Shown here piece by piece: positions 26,230 through 34,636 of a stretch of 64,000 bases of DNA. This DNA comes from Burkholderia catarinensis (GTDB taxonomy: Bacteria > Pseudomonadota > Gammaproteobacteria > Burkholderiales > Burkholderiaceae): positions 186,001-250,000 of the forward strand of contig NZ_MDEQ02000005.1 of the NCBI RefSeq assembly GCF_001883705.2. The letters run 5' to 3'. Each line of letters starts with the position of its first letter. The first letter of the stretch is position 1. The translations under genes and the position numbers were made by a program. The notes beneath the pieces are model-generated. The model did not search any database. It was not told where the DNA came from and was given only the letters and a program-made list of their open reading frames with translations.

Positions 26230-27432
26230 TTGTCCACGCTCACCAACGCTTTCCAGCAGCCCATCGGCCACCCCGTTCCCGACTGGTCCGCGCGCCCGCG
26301 CCCGGAGCGCATCGTGCTCGAAGGCCGCTACTGCCGGCTCGAACCGCTCGACGCCGAGCGCCATGCGGCCGACCTGTACGCCGCCTACGCACAGGCGCCC
26401 GACGGCAGCGACTGGACCTATCTCGCGCACGGCCCGTACACCGACGAGTCGAGCTATCGCGACTACGCGCGCGGCGCGCAGGCGAGCGCCGATCCGCTGC
26501 ACTACACGGTGATCGATCGCGCCACGGGCCGCGCGGTCGGCACGCTCGCGCTGATGCGCATCGATCCGGCCAACGGCGTGATCGAAGTCGGCTCCGTCAC
26601 GTTCTCGCCGCTGCTCAAGCGCACGCCCGTGTCGACCGAAGCGCAGTTCCTGCTGATGAAGTACGCGTTCGACACGCTCGGCTACCGGCGCTACGAATGG
26701 AAGTGCGACGACCTGAACGCGCCGTCGCGCAAGGCGGCCGCGCGGCTCGGCTTCCGTTACGAAGGCACGTTCCGGCAGGCGATCATCTACCGCGGCCGCA
26801 ATCGCGACACCGCGTGGTTCTCGATCATCGACGGCGAATGGCCGGACGTCCGCGCCGCGTTCGACGCGTGGCTCGCGCCGGAGAACTTCGACGCGCAGGG
26901 CGAGCAGCGCCGGTCGCTCACAGCGATCCGCCACGCGCAGGCGAGCGCCCGCGATGCGGCCGGCCGCGCGAACGACGCGACACGCGTCACGGTGCGCCCG
27001 CTCGTCGCCGCCGACGAAGCCGCGTGGCGCCCGCTGTGGGCGAGTTACCAGAAGTTCTACGACACCGCGCTGAGCGACGCGGTGTTCGCGACGACGTGGG
27101 GCCGCCTGATGGATCCCGCCGAACCGATGTTCGTGCTCGGCGCCTTCGACGCATCGGGCGCGCTGGTCGGGATCGTGCATTCGATCTACCACCGCTCGTG
27201 CTGGACCGAAGGGCCGTACTGCTACCTGCAGGACCTGTACACCGCAGCGGACGCACGCGGGCAAGGCGCGGGCGGCGCGCTGATCGAGGCCGTGTACGAA
27301 CATGCCCGCAACGCCGGCGCGAGCCGCGTGTACTGGCTCACGCACGAAACCAACACGACCGCGCGCGCGCTGTACGACAAGCTCGCGAACAATGCCGGGT
27401 TCATCCAGTACCGGCACGACCTGAAGAAGTAA
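26230..27432 (+). CDS. Protein with two fused GNAT acetyltransferase domains
   Basis: 400 residues from TTG 26230; an ATG at 26188 is the alternative. The N-terminal domain resembles RimJ/RimL acetyltransferases (RIVLEGRYCRLEPLDAERH, VGTLALMRIDPANGVIEVGSV, ARLGFRYEGTFRQAIIYRGR). The C-terminal domain from about residue 255 is a classical GNAT (VTVRPLVAADEAAWRPLW, CYLQDLYTAADARGQGAGGALIEAVYEHA, VYWLTHETNTTARALYDKLA). A 20-residue Ala/Arg-rich linker joins them. Both domains keep acetyl-CoA-binding segments. It is divergent from the MocR regulator. Confidence 0.85.
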   Translation: MSTLTNAFQQPIGHPVPDWSARPRPERIVLEGRYCRLEPLDAERHAADLYAAYAQAPDGSDWTYLAHGPYTDESSYRDYARGAQASADPLHYTVIDRATGRAVGTLALMRIDPANGVIEVGSVTFSPLLKRTPVSTEAQFLLMKYAFDTLGYRRYEWKCDDLNAPSRKAAARLGFRYEGTFRQAIIYRGRNRDTAWFSIIDGEWPDVRAAFDAWLAPENFDAQGEQRRSLTAIRHAQASARDAAGRANDATRVTVRPLVAADEAAWRPLWASYQKFYDTALSDAVFATTWGRLMDPAEPMFVLGAFDASGALVGIVHSIYHRSCWTEGPYCYLQDLYTAADARGQGAGGALIEAVYEHARNAGASRVYWLTHETNTTARALYDKLANNAGFIQYRHDLKK

Positions 27433-27456
27433 CGTCGGTCCGCCGCCGGCCGATGT

Positions 27457-27933
27457 TCAGCCACGAACATCGGCCGGATCGCGTGCGTCGTCGTCCTCCG
27501 GCACGCCGTCCCGCATCGCGCCCGCCGCACCCGGCACCGATGCCGGGCAGATCATCTCGTCGCCGTTGGCGGGCACGGGCCGCCGTACCGGCCGGAACAC
27601 CGGCTCGCCCGGCTCGATCGGCCGCCCCGAGATCGCGCAGCGGCCCGGCTGCAACGCGACGCGCAGGCGCCAGCGTTGCTCGCCGTAATGGCAACGGCCG
27701 CTCTCGACCCATCGAATCAGCAGCCCCTCGTCGCCGGCCTCCAGCACCGTGACGAACAGTTGCGGCCGCAACGGCGAAGCCGCGGCGTGTTCCGGAACCA
27801 GCACGCGGCCGATCGTCACGAGCGGATGCGCGACGCCCCCACCGCGCGACGGCGTCTCATCGTGTTCGCCCGATGCCGGCGCATCGCACGACACGTCTTC
27901 TTCGCAGATCAGGCTTTCCATGGTGTTGAGCAT
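27457..27933 (-). CDS. DUF3331-like hypothetical protein
   Basis: 158 residues starting at ATG 27933. The central block (VLEAGDEGLLIRWVESGRCHYGEQRWRLRVALQPGRCAISGRPIEPGEPVFRP) fits my memory of DUF3331, a small family largely found in Burkholderia, with a conserved Cys-x-x-Ser-Gly turn. There is no signal peptide or membrane segment. The acidic tail ends DDDARDPADVRG. It lies 44 bp downstream of the MFS gene on the same strand and probably shares its transcript. Function unknown. Confidence 0.7.
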   Translation of the reverse strand: MLNTMESLICEEDVSCDAPASGEHDETPSRGGGVAHPLVTIGRVLVPEHAAASPLRPQLFVTVLEAGDEGLLIRWVESGRCHYGEQRWRLRVALQPGRCAISGRPIEPGEPVFRPVRRPVPANGDEMICPASVPGAAGAMRDGVPEDDDARDPADVRG

Positions 27934-27977
27934 GCTTGACGGATTTCCGTGCAGGTTGAACGGCGCCGGCGCCGCGT

Positions 27978-29189
27978 TCAGCGCCGGCCCATCGGTTCGC
28001 GCGGCAGCGACAGGCCGATCGCCGCGCCGGCGACGGCGGCCGCGAGCATCAGCCCGATGCCGCCCGACCAGCCGAACGCGCCGACGATCGCGCCGATCGT
28101 CAGCGGCCCGATCACCTGTCCGAGATAGTTGCCCTGCACGACCCAGCCGATGCTGAGCGGCGCCAGCGACGGCGAAGGCGCCGAGCCCGGCGCGCACGCG
28201 AGGATCGTCGCGGGCAGCATCCCGGCCATGGCCGAGAAGGCGAACCCCAGCGCGACCGCGAGCGGCGCGGGCGTCGCCGCGCTGAAGAGCCCTGCGCCGG
28301 CCGCGCCGATCGCGACCGACGTCGCGGCCATCACGATCCCCGGCCGCGCGCCGCGCGACAGCAGCCAGCCGGCCGTCAGGTTGCCGATCACGCACGCGGC
28401 GACGATCGCCGCGCTGATCAGCCCCGCCGCGCCGACCGCGACGCCGAGGCGCTGCATCAAGAACACCGGCAGGAACGTCATCACCGCGAAGAACTGCACG
28501 TTGTAGGTTGCGAACCCCAGTGCCAGGAGCGTGGTCGAGCGCGACGCGAGCACGTCGCGCAGCGCGGGCCCGATGCGGGTCGCGGCTGCCTGCCGCGACG
28601 GCGCGCCGGCGGGCGTCGTGACGGGTACCGCGGCCGCCGCGACGAGCGTCAGCGCCGCGGCCGCGAGCCAGCCGCTGCGCCAGCCGCCGAGCAACGGCCC
28701 GACGAGCATCGACAGCGCCATGCCGGCCGGCATGAAGGTGCTCCACAGGCCGAACGCGAGATTGCGCCGCTCGGGTGGCGTCACGCGATTCAGCACGGCC
28801 GGCGCGGCGACCACCACGATCACGAAACCGAGCCCTTCGGCGAAGCGCGTGGCCAGCAGCAGCGCGAAGCTGCCTGCCCATGCACCGGCGACACTCGACA
28901 GGCCGAGGATGACGAGGCCCGTCACCAGCAGCAGCCGGTCGCCCCAGCGCCGCACCAGCAGGCCGGCGGCGATCCCGCCGAACACGCCGACGAACGGAAA
29001 CACCGACATGATCCCGCTCAGCGACGCGAGCGAGCCGCCGAACTCGTGCTGGAGCGACGGCAATGCGATCGTCGCCTTGCCGACGTGCAACGCCGACACG
29101 ATGCTCGCCAGCACGACGTTCGCGACGGCGGCCCGGTCGCTGCGCGACGGCAGCGCGGCGGCATCGGCCGCGACAGGCGATTCGGTCAT
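27978..29189 (-). CDS. MFS transporter under a MerR-type promoter
   Basis: 403 residues from ATG 29189, with GGGGGTAGGG just upstream. Twelve hydrophobic segments are visible, with GIAAGLLVRRWGDRLLLVTGLV (motif A) and a Gly/Ala-rich core. The style is close to CynX/NimT-like or small-molecule exporters of the DHA1 group. The promoter at 29257-29287 has a 19-bp spacer containing a palindrome, so expression is probably switched by a MerR-family activator such as SoxR that is not encoded nearby. The substrate may therefore be a redox-active or toxic compound; this is inference. Confidence 0.85.
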   Translation of the reverse strand: MTESPVAADAAALPSRSDRAAVANVVLASIVSALHVGKATIALPSLQHEFGGSLASLSGIMSVFPFVGVFGGIAAGLLVRRWGDRLLLVTGLVILGLSSVAGAWAGSFALLLATRFAEGLGFVIVVVAAPAVLNRVTPPERRNLAFGLWSTFMPAGMALSMLVGPLLGGWRSGWLAAAALTLVAAAAVPVTTPAGAPSRQAAATRIGPALRDVLASRSTTLLALGFATYNVQFFAVMTFLPVFLMQRLGVAVGAAGLISAAIVAACVIGNLTAGWLLSRGARPGIVMAATSVAIGAAGAGLFSAATPAPLAVALGFAFSAMAGMLPATILACAPGSAPSPSLAPLSIGWVVQGNYLGQVIGPLTIGAIVGAFGWSGGIGLMLAAAVAGAAIGLSLPREPMGRR

Positions 29190-29256
29190 CCCTACCCCCG
29201 TTGAAACGGCCGCGCGCAACGGGATGTCTCACGCAGCCGCGATCGGACTGGCGCAC

Positions 29257-29287
29257 ATGATACAAATTGAAGTTCACTTTAAGTAAA
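29257..29287 (-). promoter_or_regulatory. MerR/SoxR-type promoter with 19-bp spacer
   Basis: Minus strand TTTACT (29282-29287), exactly 19 bp, then TATCAT (29257-29262). The spacer holds TTAAAGTGAACTTCAA, an imperfect palindrome close in form to the SoxR site. A long spacer with a centred palindrome is the defining feature of MerR-family-activated promoters. Confidence 0.7.
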
Positions 29288-29401
29288 GGGGTAACGTGCG
29301 CAACGATCCGTTTCGGCGATCGCGGCAATGAGCCGGCGCGACAGCGACGGCATCCTGATCTAAGCTGTCGGCTTTGCCCCGACAACGCTGCGCACCCGCC
29401 C

Positions 29402-30142
29402 ATGCCGACCGCCTCTCCCGCACCGGCCGCCCTGTTCCCGCTCGACGAAGCCTGGTCCGCCTTCTCCCGCCGCAAGGCCGCCGTGCGCACCTTCATCGCC
29501 GGGTACTGCGCCGCGCGCGACCAGCGCGATGCGCCGCTGCACGACAGCCCGGACGGCCACGTCGTGCAGTTCGACGGCGACATGGGCCGGCCTGTCGAGC
29601 ATTTCATGATCGAGGGTGCGCCCGTGTCCGGCGATGGCACGTTTGCCGTCGGCGCGTGGCTCACGCGCTACGGCGCTGCACCACTGGCGCCCGCGCTGCA
29701 CGGCAGGACGCGCCGGCTGGCGGACGAGCATTTCATGGCCGCCGATATCGGCGTGCTGCAGGGCGACGACGCGCTCGCCCAGGCGCTTGCCTGCGACACG
29801 CCGAACGACATCGACGCATTCAACGCCAGCGACGCATTCCCGCCGTTCCAGCCGAATCCGGCCGCATTCCTGTTCGCGCACCGGTTCGGCGGGCAGATCG
29901 CGGCCACCGCGCGCTACGGCTTCGCGTCACCGCGCGATATCGTCGTCGACCGCGTCGGGACGGCGCACGCATACCGGCGCCGCGGCCTGGCGACGCAACT
30001 GCTCGCCGCGATCGTCGCGCACGCGAGCCAACGTGGCGCGCAGCGCGTGTGGCTCATGTCGACCGAGGCCGGTCGGCCGCTGTACCGCGCCGCCGGATTT
30101 ACAGCGCTCGCCCCGGTCGCCGTGGACGAAGTCGTCGCCTGA
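29402..30142 (+). CDS. GNAT-family acetyltransferase
   Basis: 246 residues from ATG 29402. The first 130 residues are an unusual N-terminal part with no motif I recognise. The C-terminal GNAT core is FAHRFGGQIAATARYGFASPRDIVVDRVGTAHAYRRRGLATQLLAAIVAHASQRGAQRVWLMSTEAGRPLYRAAGF, with the acetyl-CoA loop RRRGLA and the C-terminal strand intact. It is divergent from the MFS gene, whose MerR-type promoter lies in the shared gap. Substrate unknown. Confidence 0.82.
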   Translation: MPTASPAPAALFPLDEAWSAFSRRKAAVRTFIAGYCAARDQRDAPLHDSPDGHVVQFDGDMGRPVEHFMIEGAPVSGDGTFAVGAWLTRYGAAPLAPALHGRTRRLADEHFMAADIGVLQGDDALAQALACDTPNDIDAFNASDAFPPFQPNPAAFLFAHRFGGQIAATARYGFASPRDIVVDRVGTAHAYRRRGLATQLLAAIVAHASQRGAQRVWLMSTEAGRPLYRAAGFTALAPVAVDEVVA

Positions 30143-30172
30143 ACGCGAATCGAACCACGCCGCCCATTGCCG

Positions 30173-30223
30173 TTCGTCTCAGGATTCGTCTCATTGCGCT
30201 GAGACGAACGTCCCAACGTCTCA
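30173..30223. promoter_or_regulatory. Repeated enhancer-like operator upstream of the dehydrogenase
   Basis: TTCGTCTCA at 30173-30181 is repeated at 30185-30193. The second copy forms a perfect 9-bp inverted repeat with TGAGACGAA (30200-30208) across 6 bp. A further half-site ACGTCTCA is at 30216-30223. The form matches upstream activating sites of Fis-type sigma-54 activators such as AcoR, and lies about 150-190 bp upstream of a sigma-54 promoter. Confidence 0.7.
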
Positions 30224-30359
30224 CCCGATCCGCCGTTTCGCAGCCGCAGCAAACGCCTCGCACGCTTCCTGCCAGATCGTTTCCTGTCGCTGCAAAGCGA
30301 AATGGTGCATCGCATCCCGCCCACCCTGTCCGGTCACAACACACCGCGCCGATTCACGC

Positions 30360-30375
30360 TGGCCCCGTTCCTGCA
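30360..30375 (+). promoter_or_regulatory. Sigma-54 promoter of the butanediol-type dehydrogenase gene
   Basis: TGGCCCCGTTCCTGCA has GG and GC exactly 10 bp apart, as needed for sigma-54. It differs from consensus at a few flanking bases. The predicted start near 30386 leaves a leader of about 70 nt before the GTG. Confidence 0.65.
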
Positions 30376-30457
30376 TACCGGTCGATCGCGCAATCGCGCG
30401 ACGGGCGCACCGGCAGCCATGCCTCGCGCCCGACGACAACCTGACGGAGACAGCAAC

Positions 30458-31555
30458 GTGAGTACACCGGCACCGACCACCGCCCCCAGCATGAAGGCCG
30501 CCGTCTGGCATGGCCGCCACGACATCCGCGTCGAACAGGTTCCCGTTCCGGAACGCCCGCCGGCAGGCTGGGTCACGATTCGCGTGCACTGGTGCGGGAT
30601 ATGCGGCTCCGACCTGCACGAATACGTCGCGGGCCCCGTATTCATCCCGGTCGATGCGCCGCATCCGCTGACGGGCCTGAAGGGCCAGTGCATCCTCGGC
30701 CACGAGTTCAGCGGCGAGATCGCCGAACTCGGTGCGGGTGTGACCGGCTTCGCGGTCGGCGACCGCGTGACGGCCGACGCATGCCAGCATTGCGGCACCT
30801 GCTGGTATTGCCGACACGGGCTGTACAACATCTGCGAGAACCTCGCGTTTACCGGGCTGATGAACAACGGCGCGTTCGCCGAATACGTGAACGTGCCGGC
30901 CGAACTGCTGTACAAGCTGCCGGACAACTTCCCGACCGAGGCCGGCGCGCTGATCGAGCCGCTCGCGGTCGGGCTGCATGCGGTGAAGAAGGCCGGCAAC
31001 ATCGTCGGGCAGACCGTCGTTGTGGTCGGCGCGGGCACGATCGGCCTGTGCACGATCATGTGCGCGAAGGCCGCGGGCGCCGGGCGCGTGATCGCGCTGG
31101 AAATGTCGGCCGCGCGCAAGCAGAAGGCGCTGGAAGTCGGCGCGAGCGTCGTCATCGATCCGAAGACGTCCGACGCGATCGCGGAAGTCAAGGCGCTGAC
31201 CGGCGGCTATGGCGCCGACGTGTCGTTCGAGTGCATCGGGCACACGGCCACCGCGAAGCTCGCGATCGACGTGATCCGCAAGGCCGGCAAGTCGGTGATG
31301 GTCGGCATTTTCGAGGAGCCCACGCCGTTCAACTTCTTCGACATCGTATCGACCGAAAAGGAAGTGATCGGCTCGCTCGCGTACAACGGCGAATTCGCGG
31401 ACGTGATCCGCTTCATCGCGGACGGCCGCATCGACGTGCAGCCGCTGATCACCGGGCGCATCGCGCTCGGCGACATCGTCGCGCACGGCTTCGAGGAACT
31501 GGTCAACCACAAGGACCGGAACGTGAAGATCATCGTTCAGCCCGCCGTCTCGTGA
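30458..31555 (+). CDS. Zinc-dependent 2,3-butanediol dehydrogenase-like enzyme
   Basis: 365 residues from GTG 30458, with GGAG about 8 bp upstream. Catalytic zinc ligands are in WCGICGSDLHEYV (Cys) and GHEFSGEIAELG (His-Glu). The structural zinc loop is CQHCGTCWYCRHGLYNIC. The Rossmann motif is VVVGAGTIGLCTIM. The LKGQCILGHE insertion and overall pattern match (R,R)-butanediol dehydrogenase of the medium-chain family, which interconverts butanediol and acetoin using NAD. The sigma-54 promoter with repeated upstream sites fits control by an AcoR-like activator; none is encoded here. Sorbitol or threonine dehydrogenase activity is possible but less likely. Confidence 0.87.
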   Translation: MSTPAPTTAPSMKAAVWHGRHDIRVEQVPVPERPPAGWVTIRVHWCGICGSDLHEYVAGPVFIPVDAPHPLTGLKGQCILGHEFSGEIAELGAGVTGFAVGDRVTADACQHCGTCWYCRHGLYNICENLAFTGLMNNGAFAEYVNVPAELLYKLPDNFPTEAGALIEPLAVGLHAVKKAGNIVGQTVVVVGAGTIGLCTIMCAKAAGAGRVIALEMSAARKQKALEVGASVVIDPKTSDAIAEVKALTGGYGADVSFECIGHTATAKLAIDVIRKAGKSVMVGIFEEPTPFNFFDIVSTEKEVIGSLAYNGEFADVIRFIADGRIDVQPLITGRIALGDIVAHGFEELVNHKDRNVKIIVQPAVS

Positions 31556-31618
31556 CGGCACGAGCGACTGCGGCGGCCATTCGCGCCGCGGTACGCTTGC
31601 CGCTGTTCCGCCGCTGAG

Positions 31619-31640
31619 CGTCGCCCGCGCACGGGCGACG
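31619..31640 (+). terminator. Hairpin downstream of the dehydrogenase, possible terminator
   Basis: Perfect 9-bp stem CGTCGCCCG/CGGGCGACG with a 4-nt loop, 64 bp after the stop codon. There is no T-run, so termination is uncertain. Confidence 0.5.
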
Positions 31641-31841
31641 CGTCTGCCCGCGATTCCCCCGGCGCCTTTTTCTCCTTCCCTGCTGCCGTCGTCCGAAGCG
31701 GACCTGATGGCGCGTGCCGGCCGGATACGACACCGCAACCCCGCACGATTCTTCGATATACTGGACCGAACCCTTTTCGGGGCAACCCCGGGCAACCACA
31801 CCCTTCGCACGTTCGCCCCAACCTGCGTGGAATGGCGCACC

Positions 31842-32498
31842 GTGAAACCGCGAGCCGGACTGATTCTCGAACTCTTCGTCAACCTGGCGCTGCCGTGGGT
31901 GGCCTACCGGGCCGCGCATCCGTATTTCGGCGAAACCGGCGCGCTGTACGCGTCGGCGATTCCGCCGATCATCTGGTCGATCGTCGAATTCATCCGCTCG
32001 CGCCGCGTCGACGCGGTGGCGGCCATCGTGCTGCTCGGCATCGCGCTGTCGATCATCGGGATGGCGCTTGGCGGCAGCCCGCGCACGCTGCTGATGCGCG
32101 AATCGCTCGCGTCGGGCACGATCGGCGTCGTGTTCCTGCTGTCGCTGTTCCGCGAACGCCCGCTGATCTTCTATCTCGCCCGCGCCACCGTGGCCCGCGA
32201 GATGGACGGCGGCGCCGCACATTTCGAAGCGGTCTGGGATACGCAGCCGGGGTTGCGGCAGATGCTGCGGCTGATGACGTTCGTCTGGGGCGCCGTCATG
32301 ACGCTCGAGATGCTGCTGCGCTGCTGGATGGTCATCACCTGGCCGGTCGAGCGCGTGCTGGTCGTGTCGCCAATCATGGGCTACACGGTATTCGGCTGCC
32401 TGCTGCTGTGGACGTTCTGGTACCGGCGGCGGATGCGCGTGCGCAACAGCGTCCACATCCCGGGCCGCGACGGCATCACCGAAACCGCCGGCCGCTGA
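31842..32498 (+). CDS. VC0807-like integral membrane protein
   Basis: 218 residues from GTG 31842 (GGAATGG upstream). About six membrane segments are visible: LILELFVNLALPWVAYRAA, ASAIPPIIWSIVEFI, AVAAIVLLGIALSIIGMAL, GTIGVVFLLSLF, LRLMTFVWGAVMTLEMLL and MGYTVFGCLLLWTFWYRRR. The pattern around IPPIIWSIVEF and RPLIFYLAR recalls the VC0807/DUF3159-like family. Function is unknown. It has no tight operon partner; the CPBP protease gene starts 103 bp downstream. Confidence 0.75.
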   Translation: MKPRAGLILELFVNLALPWVAYRAAHPYFGETGALYASAIPPIIWSIVEFIRSRRVDAVAAIVLLGIALSIIGMALGGSPRTLLMRESLASGTIGVVFLLSLFRERPLIFYLARATVAREMDGGAAHFEAVWDTQPGLRQMLRLMTFVWGAVMTLEMLLRCWMVITWPVERVLVVSPIMGYTVFGCLLLWTFWYRRRMRVRNSVHIPGRDGITETAGR

Positions 32499-32601
32499 CG
32501 CCCGGCCGGCCTGCCGCCCGTTCCCCGCCGGCCCCCGGCGGGGTGTCACGGCGGCTGCTGTATGATGCGCGGCGTCCCGTCCCGCGCACGCCTTTTCCGT
32601 C

Positions 32602-33468
32602 ATGTCCCTTTCGCTCCTTCCGTGTGCCACGATCTGGCTCGCCCTGTTCGCGGCCGCCGCATTCGCGTGGGATCGCCCGCTGCACGGCCTCAGCATCGGC
32701 CTCGCCGCGCTCGGCTATGCGGGCGCACTGGCGTTCGGCCAGATCGCGCCGGTCACGCTGGTGCCGCTCGCGCTGCTGGCCGCGGCCGCCTGGGGCGTAT
32801 TGCCCGAGCGCCCGCTCGCGGTGCGCATCGCCGCGCACATCGTCTTTGCGGCACTGGCGATCACGCTGAGCCTGCACCTGATTCCCGGCTTCCATAATCC
32901 GCGCGTGATCGCCCCGACGCGCTTCACGCCGGACGCCGTGCCGTTCACGATGTACCTGAATTTCGACAAGCCGCTCGTCGGCCTGTGGCTGCTGTGGGCG
33001 CTGCCGTGGGTCGCCCCCGACGTCGCGCCGTCGCGCGCGCTGCGCACCGGCGTGGCGGCGGCCGTCGCGACGGCTGCCGCGTGCCTGGCCGGCGCGCTCG
33101 CGTTCGGGATGGTCGGCTGGGCGCCCAAATGGCCGTCGTCGGGCTGGCTGTGGCTCGTGAACAACCTGCTGCTCGTGACGCTCGCCGAGGAAGCGCTGTT
33201 CCGCGGCTACGTGCAAGGCGGGCTGACGCGTGCGCTGCGCGCGTACTCATGGGGACCGTGGGCCGCGCTCGCGACCGGCGCGGTGCTGTTCGGCGCCGCG
33301 CACGCGGCCGGCGGCTGGCCGTGGATCGTGCTCGGCACGGTGGCCGGCATCGGCTACGGCCTCGCGTACCGACGCGGCGGGCTGCTCGCATCCGCGCTCG
33401 CGCATGCGGGGCTGAACGTCGTCCACTTCGGCCTGTTCACCTACCCGATGCTCGCCGCCGCGCACTGA
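32602..33468 (+). CDS. CPBP-family intramembrane metalloprotease
   Basis: 288 residues, eight or so hydrophobic segments. Motif 1, LAEEALFRGYVQGGL (EExxxR), is near residue 195. Motif 2 is VLFGAAHAAGG, with the second metal-binding His in LAHAGLNVVHFGLF. These are the CAAX-protease/bacteriocin-processing (Abi) signatures. In bacteria such proteins can serve in bacteriocin self-immunity or processing of membrane-anchored regulators; neither can be specified here. The ATG at 32602 directly precedes the first transmembrane helix. Confidence 0.87.
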   Translation: MSLSLLPCATIWLALFAAAAFAWDRPLHGLSIGLAALGYAGALAFGQIAPVTLVPLALLAAAAWGVLPERPLAVRIAAHIVFAALAITLSLHLIPGFHNPRVIAPTRFTPDAVPFTMYLNFDKPLVGLWLLWALPWVAPDVAPSRALRTGVAAAVATAAACLAGALAFGMVGWAPKWPSSGWLWLVNNLLLVTLAEEALFRGYVQGGLTRALRAYSWGPWAALATGAVLFGAAHAAGGWPWIVLGTVAGIGYGLAYRRGGLLASALAHAGLNVVHFGLFTYPMLAAAH

Positions 33469-33501
33469 GCGCGGCGCATGGTGCCGCCCGCGATATGCCG
33501 C

Positions 33502-34482
33502 TCAGTTGAACCCGGCGACCGCGTGCGGCACGTACGGGCCTTCGAGCGTGGCGATTTCGTCGTCCGTCAGCTTCAACTGGAGCGCGCCGAGCGCATCGTC
33601 GAGTTGTTGCGGCTTCGAGATGCCGACGATCGGCGCGGTGACGCCGCGCTTTTGCGCGACCCACGCGAGCGCGACCTGCGCGCGCGGCACGTTGCGCGCG
33701 GCGGCGATCGCCGCGACGGCCTCGACGACCGCCTTGTCCGCATCGGCCGTCGCGTCGTACAGCCGCTGGCCGACGTCGTCCTTCTGCTGCCGTTCCGACG
33801 ATTCGTCCCAGCCGCGCGTCAGGCGGCCGCGTGCGAGCGGGCTCCACGGAATCACCGCGATGCCCTCGTCCTCGCACAGCGGCAGCATCTCCCGCTCTTC
33901 TTCCCGATACAGCAGGTTCAGGTGGTTCTGCATGCTGACGAAGCGGGTCCAGCCGTTCTGCTTCGACGTGTGCAGCGCCTTCGCGAACTGCCACGCGAAC
34001 ATCGACGATGCGCCGATATAGCGCGCCTTGCCGGCCTTCACGACGTCGTGCAGCGCCTCGAGCGTCTCCTCGATCGGCGTGCCGTCATCCCAGCGGTGAA
34101 TCTGGTAGAGGTCGACGTAGTCGGTGCCGAGCCGCGTCAGGCTCTGGTCGATGTCGGTCATGATCGCCTTGCGCGACAGGCCCGCGCCGTTCGGCCCCGG
34201 CCGCATCCGGTAGAACACCTTGGTCGCGATCACGACGTCGTCGCGCTGCGTGAAATCGCGCAGCGCGCGGCCGACGATCTCCTCCGACGTGCCGTCCGAA
34301 TACATGTTCGCGGTATCGAAGAAGTTGATGCCGGCTTCGACCGCCCGCTGGATGATCGGGCGGCTCTCCGCTTCCGGCAGCGTCCACGGGTGCGTGCCGC
34401 GCGACGGCTCGCCGAACGTCATGCAACCCAGCACCAGCTTCGACACTTCCAGCCCGGTCGACCCGAATTTCACGTATTCCAT
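33502..34482 (-). CDS. Aldo/keto reductase
   Basis: 326 residues from ATG 34482 (GAGG about 6 bp upstream); a GTG five codons earlier is less likely. The catalytic tetrad can be followed: Asp in FFDTANMYSDG, Tyr in the same helix, Lys in VVIATKVFY, and His in LYQIHRWDDGTPIEE. The C-terminal GISKPQQLDDALGAL is the NADPH-binding end. The sequence is typical of the YajO/Tas-like aldo/keto reductase group. It is convergent with the CPBP gene. Physiological substrate unknown. Confidence 0.9.
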   Translation of the reverse strand: MEYVKFGSTGLEVSKLVLGCMTFGEPSRGTHPWTLPEAESRPIIQRAVEAGINFFDTANMYSDGTSEEIVGRALRDFTQRDDVVIATKVFYRMRPGPNGAGLSRKAIMTDIDQSLTRLGTDYVDLYQIHRWDDGTPIEETLEALHDVVKAGKARYIGASSMFAWQFAKALHTSKQNGWTRFVSMQNHLNLLYREEEREMLPLCEDEGIAVIPWSPLARGRLTRGWDESSERQQKDDVGQRLYDATADADKAVVEAVAAIAAARNVPRAQVALAWVAQKRGVTAPIVGISKPQQLDDALGALQLKLTDDEIATLEGPYVPHAVAGFN

Positions 34483-34636
34483 CGCACGCCTCGCCACTCA
34501 AGTTGGGATTGCGGCCGGATGCGCGTCGCGCATCCGCCGGACGTCGCATGTTATCCCGCACGGCGCAAACGCGTATGGCACGCGCTCGCGTGCAGGCTGC
34601 GGAAAGGACGAACGAGAACGAACGAGGACGAACCGG

